Positions 35,608 to 45,473 are shown, counted from the first letter of the stretch. The stretch: 64,000 nt of DNA from Flavobacteriaceae bacterium PS02293 (GCA_029960045.1 JASCOV010000004.1:310001-374000), one strand, 5' to 3'. Program-made: numbers and translations. The notes: generated by a model from the letters alone, not told the origin.

Positions 35608-35773
35608 GGGCAGCTTAATCCGTCTTCCGCTCCCAAACCTAACGAAGTGGTTCGACGAAGTCAATCTTTTTGCCATCGCTTTTTCCTTAGCAAAAATGAT
35701 TTCCGCTCAAACCTAACGAAGTGGTTCATCGATTCAAATAAAGAAAATATAAAACTGAGATAAGCCGGGCTGC
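35608..35773 (+). repeat. Intergenic imperfect-palindrome repeat, copy C (with two nested insertions)
   Basis: Same ends as copy A (GGGCAGCTTAATCCG and CGGGCTGC). It carries two extra segments that each begin AACCTAACGAAGTGGTTC: one after CTCCC near 35635 (about 28 bases) and one after CCGCTC near 35708. Without them the copy collapses to the copy A layout. Confidence 0.8.
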
Positions 35774-35802
35774 TAATATATTGTAGATTAAAGTATTAAA
35801 TT

Positions 35803-35850
35803 AACCTGAAGGGTTCAATATCAGTAGCCGTAGGTGAAACCTATGGATAA
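35803..35850. repeat. Flavobacterial-type double mini-hairpin repeat
   Basis: AACC-TGAAG-GGTT and TAGGT-GAA-ACCTA lie in tandem with CAATATCAGTAGCC between them. The block resembles a dispersed intergenic repeat seen in Chryseobacterium-type genomes (recalled, not searched). With copy C and two terminators it fills the 404-base gap between the endonuclease and bglX; no gene is seen. Confidence 0.5.
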
Positions 35851-35867
35851 AAATAATAATGCTAAAA

Positions 35868-35897
35868 ACAAAAGCCTGAGAATTTCTCAAGCTTTTA
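35868..35897 (-). terminator. Terminator of bglX
   Basis: AAAAGCTTGAGAA and TTCTCAGGCTTTT (minus strand) pair with one mismatch, followed by T-rich sequence, 24 bases past the bglX stop. Confidence 0.8.
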
Positions 35898-35921
35898 TTA
35901 TATAATTAAATGATGAATAAT

Positions 35922-38183
35922 TTATTTCAAAGTAAACTTCACTTTAGTTTTGATGTTATCAGAAGAATTTCCAATCAAAGCTTCGAAGTCTCCAGGTTCT
36001 GCAACCCAAGCGTGTTTATCAGCATCGAAGAAGCTTAATGCTGCTTTGTCAACAGTGATACTTACTTCTTTCTCTTCGCCGGGATTCAGGAATACTTTTT
36101 CAAATCCTTTTAGCTCTTTTGTAGGACGTGGAAGAGAGGATTTCAAATCAGAGATGTAAAGCTGAGCTACTTCTGCACCTGCTTTTTTACCTGTATTTTT
36201 CACTGTAAATGTGAAAGTGATTTTATCATCCTGACCAATTGTAGTCCTGTCTGCTTTCGCTTTTCCAAACTCAAACGTCGTATAGCTTAAGCCGTGACCA
36301 AAACTGAAAAGAGGTTTGATGTTCTTCGTATCATGCCAACGGTAACCTACAAAAATTCCTTCGTTATAAGTAATGTTAATTGGGTTTTTCTGGTCTTTAC
36401 CTTTTCCTGCAGCCAGTTCTTCTTTATTTCCAGGATATTCTCCTAACTGATGCGCCGAATTATCTTCAAGTTTCACTGGGAAAGTAAAAGGTAATTTCCC
36501 GGAAGGATTTGCATCGCCTGCCAAAACTGCTGCTAATGAATTCCCAGCTTCAGAACCCAAATACCAGGATTCTACAATCGCAGGTACGTCTTTGATCCAA
36601 GGCATTGCAACTGCATTACCGGAAACTAAAACCACTGCAAAATTCTTGTTTGCTTTTGCTAAGGCAGCAATTACTTTATCTTGGTCGTAAGGTAGTCCGT
36701 AGCTTTTTCTGTCGATTCCTTCCGCATCCTGATAATCCGCTTTGTTTAATCCACCAACGAAGATTACGAAATCTGATTTCTTAGCTAATTCTATCGCTTC
36801 ATTCAGAATAACATCAGCAGAACGATCGTCTTTCAGGTCCTGTCCGGATTTTACGCCATTGTATTCACCGCCCGGATCGCCTACATAACCTCTGGCGTAT
36901 TTCACTTCGGTTTGTTTTCCAAAACGGGATTTGATTCCGTCTAAAGGTAATGTTTCGTATTTCGCTTTTAGAGAAGAAGAACCACCGCCAACAGTCATCA
37001 TTTTGATGGCGTTTTCTCCAATCACTGCGATGGTTTTAACTTTAGAAAGGTCAATTGGTAATACATTGTTCTGATTCTTCAAAAGAACGATTCCTTCTTC
37101 TCCCACTTGTTTTGCAACCGCTTTGTGATCCTCAGAAGCCACGTTTCCGAAAGGCTTATTCTTGTTCATTGTGGTCTTGTACGCCAGATTCAGTAATCTT
37201 GTTACTTTATCATCTAGTTCTTTTGTGCTTACTTTCCCAGATTTAATCAAATTAAGATAAGGTTGAGCCAGATAATAATTATCATAGGCATTCTTGGTTC
37301 CGGCAGAAAGTCCGTTTGTCCAGCTTCCGAATTCCAAATCTAATCCATTATGGATGGCTTGTTCTGTATTATTCACTGCGCCCCAATCGGAGACCACAAC
37401 ACCTTTGTAATTCCATTCGCCTTTCAATATGTCATTCAATAGATATTGGTTCTGGCTGGCATATTGACCTTTATACATATCATAAGCACCCATTATTGTC
37501 CACGAATCACCTTCGGTAACAGCCGCTTTGAAAGGTGGCAGATAAAGCTCATACAAAGCGCGGTCATCCACTTTTACATTGCTCGTGTGACGGAACATTT
37601 CCTGATTATTTAATGCATAATGCTTAACCGAAGTTGCAACACCATTGGATTGTACACCTTGGATGTAAGGAACCACCATTTTGGAAGTCAGGAAAGGATC
37701 TTCTCCCATATATTCGAAGTTTCTTCCGTTAAGTGGCGTTCTGTAGATATTAACACCAGGCCCAAGAAGAATATCTTTTTTTCTGTATCTAGCTTCTTCT
37801 CCCAAAGCTTTTCCGTAGTTCCAGGACATTTTTTTGTTCCAGGTTGCGGATAAAGCTGTCAAAGCAGGGTAGGCGATGATGGAATCGTTTGTCCAGCCGG
37901 CTTGATCCCATTCGTCCCATTTCACTTCGGCACGTACGCCGTGAGGTCCGTCTGTAGTCCAGAATTCAGGGATACCCAATCTTGGAACACCAGCAGAACT
38001 GAACTTTGACTGTGCGTGCAGCATTGCCACTTTTTCTTCCAAAGTCATTCTGGAAAGTGCATCTTTTACCCTTTGATCTACCGGTTTTGACTCGTCAAGA
38101 TAAATAGGTGTTGTTTTGGTTTGGGCTGTAGAAGCCGTATATGTCAGTGTTAAAAGACTAAGAAAGACAATTTTCTTTAACAT
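35922..38183 (-). CDS. bglX: Glycoside hydrolase family 3 beta-glucosidase (BglX-like)
   Basis: This 753-residue exported enzyme has a signal peptide (about 1-20). Its N-terminal GH3 barrel contains the nucleophile Asp266 in GVVVSDWGAV and substrate-binding motifs SVKHYALNNQE and GEDPF. An alpha/beta sandwich domain (VIGENAIKMMTVGGGSSSLK, SWYLGSEAGNSLAAVLAGDANPSGKLPFTFP) and a C-terminal fibronectin III-like domain complete the family architecture. It should remove glucosyl residues from beta-linked oligosaccharides in the periplasm. It is transcribed alone, with a -7 element 24 bases before the ATG and a terminator downstream. Confidence 0.95.
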   Translation of the reverse strand: MLKKIVFLSLLTLTYTASTAQTKTTPIYLDESKPVDQRVKDALSRMTLEEKVAMLHAQSKFSSAGVPRLGIPEFWTTDGPHGVRAEVKWDEWDQAGWTNDSIIAYPALTALSATWNKKMSWNYGKALGEEARYRKKDILLGPGVNIYRTPLNGRNFEYMGEDPFLTSKMVVPYIQGVQSNGVATSVKHYALNNQEMFRHTSNVKVDDRALYELYLPPFKAAVTEGDSWTIMGAYDMYKGQYASQNQYLLNDILKGEWNYKGVVVSDWGAVNNTEQAIHNGLDLEFGSWTNGLSAGTKNAYDNYYLAQPYLNLIKSGKVSTKELDDKVTRLLNLAYKTTMNKNKPFGNVASEDHKAVAKQVGEEGIVLLKNQNNVLPIDLSKVKTIAVIGENAIKMMTVGGGSSSLKAKYETLPLDGIKSRFGKQTEVKYARGYVGDPGGEYNGVKSGQDLKDDRSADVILNEAIELAKKSDFVIFVGGLNKADYQDAEGIDRKSYGLPYDQDKVIAALAKANKNFAVVLVSGNAVAMPWIKDVPAIVESWYLGSEAGNSLAAVLAGDANPSGKLPFTFPVKLEDNSAHQLGEYPGNKEELAAGKGKDQKNPINITYNEGIFVGYRWHDTKNIKPLFSFGHGLSYTTFEFGKAKADRTTIGQDDKITFTFTVKNTGKKAGAEVAQLYISDLKSSLPRPTKELKGFEKVFLNPGEEKEVSITVDKAALSFFDADKHAWVAEPGDFEALIGNSSDNIKTKVKFTLK

Positions 38184-38206
38184 AAAATATATTTAGTGGT
38201 TGTTCA

Positions 38207-38214
38207 CAAATGTA
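38207..38214 (-). promoter_or_regulatory. -7 promoter element for bglX
   Basis: The minus strand reads TACATTTG, matching TAnnTTTG, 24 bases before the ATG. Confidence 0.5.
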
Positions 38215-38337
38215 ATAAAATCTTTATTATCTCACTATGGGAAAATAAAGAATTTTGAATTAAATCAAAACTTTGCAGTGTTTTGAATTCTGCAAAAATA
38301 TAATTTGTTCATATTAAATTCATTTAAATCCAATAAA

Positions 38338-38362
38338 AAAGACCTGAAATATTCAGGTCTTT
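38338..38362 (-). terminator. Terminator of the small gene at 38411
   Basis: AAAGACCTGAA and TTCAGGTCTTT form a perfect 11-bp stem with a three-base loop. On the minus strand a TTTTT run follows. It lies 48 bases past the stop. Confidence 0.88.
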
Positions 38363-38410
38363 ATATTTTCTGCTCGTGAAATGTTTCAAATGGCAAGTGA
38401 AATAAAACAA

Positions 38411-38794
38411 TTAAGAAATAATTCTAATAGTATCAGGCTCGTTAACATCCAGTTTATCAATTAGTTTCTGAATGTTTTCTAAATCCTTCAAAACTTTTTG
38501 ATAAGATAATCTTGCATAGTCTGCAAAAGACGCTGTGGTATTCATATCATCTACGCTTTTAAAAACATTAATCTCAGGGTTTTCAACAGTATCATTTTTG
38601 TAATGATCAAGACATTCGTCAATTGCTCTTCTTTTTTTCTTACAAATGACTTTATTCCTCAATTTCTGAAGAGAAGAAATCAAATACGGGCTGTCATTAT
38701 AGGGATTTACAAAATCTGCATTTCCAGATTCTTCTTGATAAATATGGTACGAGTTCTCGTTACTTGGCTTAATAAAATTTTTGTCGAAGATCAT
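38411..38794 (-). CDS. Small soluble protein of unknown function
   Basis: 127 residues with no signal peptide or membrane segment. The second half is helical (YARLSYQKVLKDLENIQKLIDKLDV) and the middle is basic (KLRNKVICKKKRRAIDECLDHYKND). No family is recognised. It has a strong terminator of its own, which argues that it is a real gene. It lies between bglX and the Lrp regulator, on the same strand as both. Confidence 0.65.
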   Translation of the reverse strand: MIFDKNFIKPSNENSYHIYQEESGNADFVNPYNDSPYLISSLQKLRNKVICKKKRRAIDECLDHYKNDTVENPEINVFKSVDDMNTTASFADYARLSYQKVLKDLENIQKLIDKLDVNEPDTIRIIS

Positions 38795-38918
38795 AGCAGT
38801 GCAGATTTAGAATTATTAATCAATAATGAAGTTTGTTTAAATTTTCATTATCAATTTTAAGACCATAATTTTATTTCGATGATAAATTGATTGTAATAAA
38901 TACGAATCAGTATCATTT

Positions 38919-39383
38919 TTATTTTACAAGATCCAAATCCGGTTGAGCATATTTATGAACCTTCATATAAAGTGTAGTTTTGGTCTGGAACACACCTTCT
39001 ATTTTAGCAATCTTCTGATTGACCAATTGATGGAGTTGCTCATTATTCTTGCTCATAATATCTACTTCGATGTCAAATTCGCCCGCAGTATTAGCAAGAA
39101 AACTAACTTCGGGCATTTTCATCAAGGTTTCAATGACATTCGGAATCAGATTCGCAGGACGGACAGAAACCGCAATATTGGCGTAAGCATTGAAACCGAC
39201 ATTCTGTGGATTGATTCTTCCAACAATTTGAATTGTTTTATCTTCTATCAATTTAGTGACACGGGTTCTTACATTGCTGATAGAAACCTTGAGTTTGTCG
39301 GCAATTTCTGTAAATGATGCACGTCCGTCTTTTTGAAGTTCTTTCAAAATCAGGTAATCCAGTTCGTCCAGTTTGTTTTCCAT
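38919..39383 (-). CDS. Lrp/AsnC family transcriptional regulator
   Basis: This 154-residue regulator is divergent from the pyrimidine degradation cluster and probably controls it in response to an amino acid or pathway intermediate such as beta-alanine (inference from position). The N-terminal winged helix-turn-helix (MENKLDELDYLILKELQKDG, FTEIADKLKVSISNVRTRVTKL) and the C-terminal RAM ligand-binding domain (YANIAVSVRP, VSFLANTAGEFDIEVDIM) are complete. The ATG at 39383 gives the standard length and lies 19 bases after a perfect -7 element; upstream extensions would run through the promoter. Confidence 0.93.
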   Translation of the reverse strand: MENKLDELDYLILKELQKDGRASFTEIADKLKVSISNVRTRVTKLIEDKTIQIVGRINPQNVGFNAYANIAVSVRPANLIPNVIETLMKMPEVSFLANTAGEFDIEVDIMSKNNEQLHQLVNQKIAKIEGVFQTKTTLYMKVHKYAQPDLDLVK

Positions 39384-39401
39384 TAGAAAATAAATTTTAC
39401 A

Positions 39402-39409
39402 CAAAACTA
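39402..39409 (-). promoter_or_regulatory. -7 promoter element for the Lrp/AsnC gene
   Basis: The minus strand reads TAGTTTTG, matching TAnnTTTG, 19 bases before the ATG. The 141-base divergent region must also hold the promoter of the dehydrogenase gene at 39525, for which only the near-match TAGCTTTT is seen. Confidence 0.55.
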
Positions 39410-39524
39410 TAAAATTTCTGCAAATTTTTTTAGAATGATTATAAATTAATGTCAATATTGCAATAATTGAAAATTGTTTATTAGCTTAGCTTTTATTAAA
39501 AACATTATTAAATAAATAATAAAA

Positions 39525-40988
39525 ATGTCAAATAAATACGGAAAAGCTAAAAATTACATCAATGGAGCCTTTGTTGATACAATTACAGACCGCTGGTTGG
39601 ACGTAGAATCGCCGTTGACAGGGGAAGTGATTGCGAAAGTAGCTGTTTCTTCAAAAGAAGATTTGGATAATGCAGTTGCCGCAGCAAAAGAAGCTTTCAA
39701 AACCTGGTCAAAAACACCGATTAAAGACAGAGTGCAGGTCTTTTTCAGATATAAAACCTTACTGGAACAAAATATTGTTGAACTCTCTGAACTGATTCAG
39801 GAAGAAAACGGAAAAACCCTCGGCGAGTCGAGAGCAGAAATAGAAAAAAGCATAGAACTCACCGAATTTGCAACATCACTTCCACAATTGACGCAAGGCG
39901 AAATCCTGGAAGTCAGCAGCGGAGTAGAGTGCAGGACGGAGAAAGTTGCTTTAGGCGTCGTTGCTTCTATTGTTCCTTTTAATTTCCCTTCGATGGTTCC
40001 GAATTGGACGATTCCAAATGCATTGGTTTTGGGTAATACAATGATTCTTAAAACCTCAGAACTGGTTCCACTAAGTGCAATGAAAATTGCAGAATTACTG
40101 AAACAAGCAGGACTTCCTGACGGAGTTTTCAATATCGTTCACGGCGAAAAAGAAATCGTAGAAGCCATTTGCGACCATCCCAATATCGAAGCCGTTTCGT
40201 TCGTAGGTTCTACGAAAGTGGCTAAGATTGTCTATCAACGTTCAACTTCCAATCTCAAGAGATGTCTTGCGCTAGGTGGTGCCAAAAACCACTTATTGGT
40301 TTTACCGGACGCCAACCCGGATATGACGGCTGCCAATGTTACGGCTTCGATGTCTGGTTGCGCCGGACAACGTTGTATGGCGGCGTCTGCGATGCTTGCG
40401 GTGGGACAGACTGACCATATTGTTGATAAAATAGTTGCTGAAGCAAAGAACGTGATTCCTGGAAAAAATCTAGGTTCCGTCATTTCCAAAGCAGCAAAAG
40501 AAAGAATCGAAAATTATATTTCCCAAGCCGAAAAAGACGGTGCTAAAATCCTTTTGGATGGACGCAATTATAAAGTGGAAGGCAAAGAAAATGGCCATTA
40601 CGTTGGTCCGACGGTTATCGATTTTGTAACGCCAGAGATGTCCGTTGCTACAGAAGAGATTTTCGGACCAGTGGTTTCCATTATCAGAAGCAGGACTCTT
40701 GAAGATGCTATCAAAATTGAAAATGCAAATCCTTACGGCAACGCCGCTTCCGTTTTCACGCAAAGTGGTGGTTTGGCAAGATATGTTATGGAGCACGCTT
40801 CTGCCGGAATGATTGGTGTCAACATTGGCGTTCCGGTTCCCAGAGAGCCGTTTTCATTCGGAGGTTGGAATGAATCTCGTTTTGGAGTCGGCGATATTAC
40901 TGGTAAAAGCTCAATAGAATTCTGGACAAAACTCAAAAAAATGACCACCAAATGGAATCCCGAAGCGGGCATCAACTGGATGAGTTAG
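39525..40988 (+). CDS. mmsA: CoA-acylating methylmalonate/malonate-semialdehyde dehydrogenase
   Basis: This 487-residue aldehyde dehydrogenase oxidises malonate or methylmalonate semialdehyde to acetyl- or propionyl-CoA with NAD. The catalytic Cys284 lies in GCAGQRCMA, and Asn154 in PFNFPSMVP. The LALGGAKNH segment lacks the general-base Glu of ordinary aldehyde dehydrogenases, a hallmark of the CoA-dependent subfamily. It would take the semialdehyde made by the neighbouring transaminase, closing the uracil/thymine (beta-alanine) route. It is the first gene of the cluster, but a repeat element and 241 bases separate it from the next. Confidence 0.93.
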   Translation: MSNKYGKAKNYINGAFVDTITDRWLDVESPLTGEVIAKVAVSSKEDLDNAVAAAKEAFKTWSKTPIKDRVQVFFRYKTLLEQNIVELSELIQEENGKTLGESRAEIEKSIELTEFATSLPQLTQGEILEVSSGVECRTEKVALGVVASIVPFNFPSMVPNWTIPNALVLGNTMILKTSELVPLSAMKIAELLKQAGLPDGVFNIVHGEKEIVEAICDHPNIEAVSFVGSTKVAKIVYQRSTSNLKRCLALGGAKNHLLVLPDANPDMTAANVTASMSGCAGQRCMAASAMLAVGQTDHIVDKIVAEAKNVIPGKNLGSVISKAAKERIENYISQAEKDGAKILLDGRNYKVEGKENGHYVGPTVIDFVTPEMSVATEEIFGPVVSIIRSRTLEDAIKIENANPYGNAASVFTQSGGLARYVMEHASAGMIGVNIGVPVPREPFSFGGWNESRFGVGDITGKSSIEFWTKLKKMTTKWNPEAGINWMS

Positions 40989-41002
40989 AATTTGAAAAAT
41001 AA

Positions 41003-41192
41003 TTTGGGCAGCTTAATCCGCCTTCCGCTCCCAAACCTAACAAAGTGGTTCGACGAAGTCAATCTTTTTTGCAGAAAGTTTCAGTTTAAATAGACTTGAA
41101 TTACAAGCAAAAAAGGCTTTCCGCTCAAACCTAACGAAGTGGTTCATCGACTTAAATAAAAAAAATAATAAATAGGAGATAAGTCGGGCTGC
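41003..41192 (+). repeat. Intergenic imperfect-palindrome repeat, copy D (with two nested insertions)
   Basis: Ends match the other copies (TTTGGGCAGCTTAATCCGCC and AAGTCGGGCTGC). Two inserted segments beginning AACCTAAC[AG]AAGTGGTTC are at the same two positions as in copy C. It lies between the dehydrogenase and transaminase genes, inside the pyrimidine cluster. Confidence 0.82.
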
Positions 41193-41229
41193 GGAGATTC
41201 AACCTTTTTAGAAATTTAAAACTAAAAAA

Positions 41230-42579
41230 ATGTCAGAAACAGTTACAAATAAAACCAGCAGACAAGAAGTTGTAGATAACAGTCTGAACTACACGATAAT
41301 GTCCTGGTCCAAACAAAAAGGCATCGACCCTTTTGCCATCGAAAGAGCAGAAGGCGTTTATTTATACGATTACAGCGGGCAGAAGGTCATTGATTTTTCT
41401 TCCGGCTTGATGAATTCCAACATCGGTTATGGAGACCAGCGTGTAACAGCTGCAGTTGTAAAACAGATGCAGAAAGTCGCATTTATTTCGCCAAGCTGTG
41501 TTTCCAAAGTTCGCGGAGATTTAGGCAAGAAACTAGCCGAAATTTGTCCCGGAGATTTGAATCGTGCATTCTTTACAGTTTGTGGTGCCACTTCTAATGA
41601 AAATGCTATTAAGCTGGCAAGACTTTACACGGGTCGTCACAAGATTTTCACAAGATATCAATCCTATCACGGCGCAACCATTGGAGCAATCTCAGCTGGT
41701 GGCGACCCAAGAAAAATACCTGTAGATGGGCAGCAAGCTCCCAACTTTATTCATTTTGATTTATCTTATGCGTATCGATACGAATATGGCGAAGAAAATC
41801 TTCTCAAGGACTCAATTGCTTCGTTAGAAAGACAAATAGAATATGAAGGACCAAACAATATTGCAGCCATCCTCCTCGAAGGCGAATCCGGAACTTCCGG
41901 TTGCTTACAATATCCAAAGGGTTATCTGAAAAAAGTAAGAGAAATCTGTGACAAGCACGGGATTTTATTAATAATGGATGAAGTGATGTCAGGTTTCGGA
42001 AGGACTGGGAAATGGTTCGGTTTCCAGAATCACGACATTGTCCCAGATATGATTGTAATGGCGAAAGGTCTTACCTGTGGCTATTTACCGTTAGGCTGTA
42101 TAATGATTTCTGAGAAAATCGCCAGCAAATATGATGATACCGTTCTTCCATTAGGTCTTACATATTCTGCTCACGCAGTTTCCTGCGCCGCCGCTTTGGA
42201 AGTTTTAAAAATCTATGAAGAAGATAATCTGATACAAAGAGCTGCCGAAATGGGAAAATACATAGAGAGCAGAATCGAGGAAATGAAAGCAATTCATCCA
42301 TCTATCGGAGAGTTCAGAAATACAGGATTGCTAGGCTGTCTGGAATTGGTGAAAAATCGAGAAACCAAAGAACCAATGGCGCCTTTCAATGCAAAACCTG
42401 ATGAAATGGCCGTGATGAATAAAGTAGCTGCAAAAATCAAAGAATTGGGAATGTACACTTTCGTAAGATGGGGTTATATTTTCATCGCGCCACCATTGAT
42501 TATTACCAAAGAAGAAGTAGAAGAAGGTCTTGCGATTATTTCTGAGGCACTTAAGATTGCAGACGAAGCGACTTATTAA
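41230..42579 (+). CDS. Class III PLP-dependent aminotransferase, probably beta-alanine transaminase
   Basis: This 449-residue class III transaminase has PLP-binding Lys279 in MAKGLTCGYLPLG and Asp250 in LLIMDEVMSGFGRTG. The SYHGAT, LLEGESGTSG and GLTYSAHAVSCAAALEV segments are typical. In this cluster the expected reaction is transfer of the amino group from beta-alanine (or beta-aminoisobutyrate) to a keto acid, giving malonate (methylmalonate) semialdehyde for the preceding dehydrogenase. Substrate is inferred from context. It is 14 bases before the NCS1 permease. Confidence 0.9.
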   Translation: MSETVTNKTSRQEVVDNSLNYTIMSWSKQKGIDPFAIERAEGVYLYDYSGQKVIDFSSGLMNSNIGYGDQRVTAAVVKQMQKVAFISPSCVSKVRGDLGKKLAEICPGDLNRAFFTVCGATSNENAIKLARLYTGRHKIFTRYQSYHGATIGAISAGGDPRKIPVDGQQAPNFIHFDLSYAYRYEYGEENLLKDSIASLERQIEYEGPNNIAAILLEGESGTSGCLQYPKGYLKKVREICDKHGILLIMDEVMSGFGRTGKWFGFQNHDIVPDMIVMAKGLTCGYLPLGCIMISEKIASKYDDTVLPLGLTYSAHAVSCAAALEVLKIYEEDNLIQRAAEMGKYIESRIEEMKAIHPSIGEFRNTGLLGCLELVKNRETKEPMAPFNAKPDEMAVMNKVAAKIKELGMYTFVRWGYIFIAPPLIITKEEVEEGLAIISEALKIADEATY

Positions 42580-42593
42580 TTTTAAAATAAAAA

Positions 42594-44042
42594 ATGTCCG
42601 AAATAAATACATTAACAGAAAATCCAAATCTTTACAACGAAGATTTAGCACCAATTCCCGTAAGCAAAAGAACTTGGGGAACCTGGAACTATGCTTCTTT
42701 GTGGATTAGTATGTCGATGTGTATTCCGACTTATATGCTGGCAAGCTCCCTGATAGAAGGCGGAATGAACTGGTGGCAATCGGTTTTGACTATATTTTTA
42801 GGAAATCTTATAGTTCTTATTCCAATGATTCTGAACGGACACGCCGGAACTAAATACGGTATTCCTTTTCCTGTGTTTGCAAGAGCAAGTTTTGGAACTA
42901 CAGGCGCAAATATTCCTGCTTTATTAAGAGCTATTGTTGCCTGTGGATGGTTTGGGATTCAGACCTGGATTGGCGGTGTTTCTCTTTATCAGATTTTGAG
43001 AGTTTGGATTTCATCGCTTTCTGAGCCTGCAGTTGTTGGATTTTTTCCGCCGGTTTTAGAACTGATTTGCTTCTTGATTTTCCTGTTAATTAATATGGTT
43101 GTGGTTTATTTTGGCGTTGAAAGTATTCGTAAACTTTTAGTTTTCAAAGCGGTGTTTTTGCCTGTTGCGGCTTTTGCATTGTTGTTTTGGGCGATATATT
43201 CCACACAGGGTTTAGGCGAAATTCTCAATCAGCCATCGAAGTTTCAAAACACTTCTGAATTCTGGACATTTTTCTTTCCTGCTTTGACGGGAATGGTCGG
43301 ATTCTGGGCCACATTATCACTTAATATTCCGGACTTTACAAGATATGCCACTTCACAAAAAGCGCAAATCAATGGACAGATGATTGGCTTACCTCCTTCG
43401 ATGGCGGTTTTTTCTTTCATTGGCGTGGTCGTAACTTCTGCAACGGTCATTATTTATGGAACTACGATTTGGGACCCGGTGATTCTTGCAGGTAAATTTG
43501 AAAATAAAATATTAGTAACAGTGGCAATGTTAGCGATTGCAATTTCTACGTTAGCAACCAACATTGCTGCGAATATCGTAAGTCCGGCCAACGATTTTGC
43601 GAACCTTAGTCCTCAAAAAATAAGTTTCCGAACTGGCGGTTACATTACCGGAATTATTGGCGTTTTAATTTGTCCGTGGAAACTGATTGCAGACCCATCA
43701 GGCTATATTTTCACTTGGCTGGTTGGTTATTCAAGCTTGCTTGGTCCGATTGGCGGGATTATGATTGCGGATTATTATTTTATCAGAAAAAAAGAATTAA
43801 TTGTAGAAGACCTTTACCAGCAAGGAAAAAGCTATTTCTACAAAAATGGATATAATACGAAAGCTATTATTGCATTGTTGCTCGGAATTTCACCAAATAT
43901 TCCGGGATTTCTGGCTACAATCAAAGCGATTTCTACGGATTCAATTCCAGGTTGGCTGACCAATCTTTATCATTACGGCTGGTTTGTAGGGTTTTTCATC
44001 AGTGCTTTGGTTTATTTCATTTTAATGAAAAACAAAAAATAG
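42594..44042 (+). CDS. NCS1-family nucleobase/hydantoin permease
   Basis: This 482-residue inner-membrane transporter with about 12 helices belongs to the nucleobase-cation-symport-1 family (uracil, cytosine, allantoin, hydantoin). Signatures include SKRTWGTWNYASLWISMSM at the N-terminus, ACGWFGIQTWIGG in helix 3, FTRYATSQ and ATNIAANIVSPANDFANL. It lies between the transaminase and dihydropyrimidinase, so uracil, thymine or a dihydropyrimidine is the probable substrate. Confidence 0.93.
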   Translation: MSEINTLTENPNLYNEDLAPIPVSKRTWGTWNYASLWISMSMCIPTYMLASSLIEGGMNWWQSVLTIFLGNLIVLIPMILNGHAGTKYGIPFPVFARASFGTTGANIPALLRAIVACGWFGIQTWIGGVSLYQILRVWISSLSEPAVVGFFPPVLELICFLIFLLINMVVVYFGVESIRKLLVFKAVFLPVAAFALLFWAIYSTQGLGEILNQPSKFQNTSEFWTFFFPALTGMVGFWATLSLNIPDFTRYATSQKAQINGQMIGLPPSMAVFSFIGVVVTSATVIIYGTTIWDPVILAGKFENKILVTVAMLAIAISTLATNIAANIVSPANDFANLSPQKISFRTGGYITGIIGVLICPWKLIADPSGYIFTWLVGYSSLLGPIGGIMIADYYFIRKKELIVEDLYQQGKSYFYKNGYNTKAIIALLLGISPNIPGFLATIKAISTDSIPGWLTNLYHYGWFVGFFISALVYFILMKNKK

Positions 44043-44093
44043 AGAATTAGAAAAATCAATTATCATTAATAATTCATCATTTATAATTAAGGT

Positions 44094-45473
44094 ATGAGTA
44101 TTTTAATCAAAAACGGAAATATTGTAACAGCTTCGGAAAATTTCATCGGCGATATTTTTATCGAGGGAGAAACTATTTCTGCAATCGGAAAGAATCTGAA
44201 ATATGATGCAGATGAAACCATTGATGCTTCCGGAAAACTGATTTTCCCTGGCGGAATAGACCCGCACGTTCATCTCGATATGCCTTTTATGGGAACTTTT
44301 TCCAGCGATTCCTATGAAACAGGAACGCGTGCTGCATTGTTTGGCGGAACTACGATGGTTATTGATTTTATTCTTCAGACTCAAGGAAAATCTCTTCGAA
44401 ATGCTTTAAACGAATGGAAAGGCAGAAGCGATGGAAATGCTGTCGGCGATTACAGTTTTCATATGGCAGTGACTGATTTTAATGAAAATACAAAACCTGA
44501 AATCAAAGAAATTATCGAAGAAGGAATCACATCTTTCAAAACATTTATGGCTTACAAAGGCGCATTGATGGTGGATGACAGACAGATGATTGGCTTGATG
44601 GAAGAAGTCAAAGAACAAGGTGGACTAATCAACGTTCACGCTACGAATGGCGATATGATAGATTATCTGGTTCAGAAAAACAAGAACGAAGGAAACAGAG
44701 CTCCGATTTATCATTATTTATCTCAACCGGAAGTTACGGAAGCTGAAGCCAGTGAACGTTTTGTAGATATGACCAATTTCACTGGCTGTCCCGGCTATAT
44801 CGTTCATCTTACTTGTGAAGGTGCTTTGAACGCTGTTCGAAATGCTACCAAAAGAAATCAACACGTTTTTATAGAGACTTGCATTCAGTATTTGATTCTT
44901 GATGCTAGTTTGTATGAGCAGGATTTCGAAGGTGCAAAATGGGTAATGTCACCACCGTTGAGAGAAAAGAAAGATCAGGAAACGCTTTGGGCAGGAATCA
45001 ATCAGGGATTGGTGAATGTGGTTGCAACAGACCATTGTCCGTTTTTCTGGGAACAGAAATTAATGGGAATTGATGACTTCTCCAAAATCCCAAATGGACA
45101 TCCGGCCGTAGAAAACCGAATGGAATTACTCTATTCCGAAGGAGTCGACAAAGGCAGAATTACATTAAGCAAATTTGTAGAAGTAGCTTGTACAAATCCA
45201 GCAAAAATTTTCGGAATGTACCCGAAAAAGGGAACGATTTCGATTGGTTCAGATGCTGATTTAGTCATTTTTGACCCGAAAGAAAAACATACACTTTCTG
45301 CAAAAACGCATCATATGAATGTAGATTATAGCGGATACGAAGGCTGGGAAGTTACCGGAAAAGTAAAGATTGTTTTACTTCGTGGAAAAGTCGCCATTGA
45401 TAATAACGAATGCCTTGTAGAAAAAGGTTACGGACAATTTATTAAGCGAAACAAAGTCTCAGACAAGATTTAA
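44094..45473 (+). CDS. hydA: Dihydropyrimidinase (D-hydantoinase family)
   Basis: This 459-residue enzyme opens dihydrouracil or dihydrothymine to the N-carbamoyl-beta-amino acid, the second step of reductive pyrimidine degradation. The binuclear metal site is complete: His58 and His60 (DPHVHLD), the lysine expected to be carboxylated, Lys149 (SFKTFMAYKG), His182, His238 and Asp314 (VATDHCPF). The start follows a 51-base gap after the permease gene, and the nitrilase-type hydrolase gene comes 35 bases later. Confidence 0.95.
   Translation: MSILIKNGNIVTASENFIGDIFIEGETISAIGKNLKYDADETIDASGKLIFPGGIDPHVHLDMPFMGTFSSDSYETGTRAALFGGTTMVIDFILQTQGKSLRNALNEWKGRSDGNAVGDYSFHMAVTDFNENTKPEIKEIIEEGITSFKTFMAYKGALMVDDRQMIGLMEEVKEQGGLINVHATNGDMIDYLVQKNKNEGNRAPIYHYLSQPEVTEAEASERFVDMTNFTGCPGYIVHLTCEGALNAVRNATKRNQHVFIETCIQYLILDASLYEQDFEGAKWVMSPPLREKKDQETLWAGINQGLVNVVATDHCPFFWEQKLMGIDDFSKIPNGHPAVENRMELLYSEGVDKGRITLSKFVEVACTNPAKIFGMYPKKGTISIGSDADLVIFDPKEKHTLSAKTHHMNVDYSGYEGWEVTGKVKIVLLRGKVAIDNNECLVEKGYGQFIKRNKVSDKI

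Noticed and set aside
41003..41192. tRNA gene suggested by GGTTCGA in the repeats
   Set aside because: The GGTTCGA is part of the inserted repeat segment; no acceptor stem, D-arm or anticodon arm can be drawn around it.
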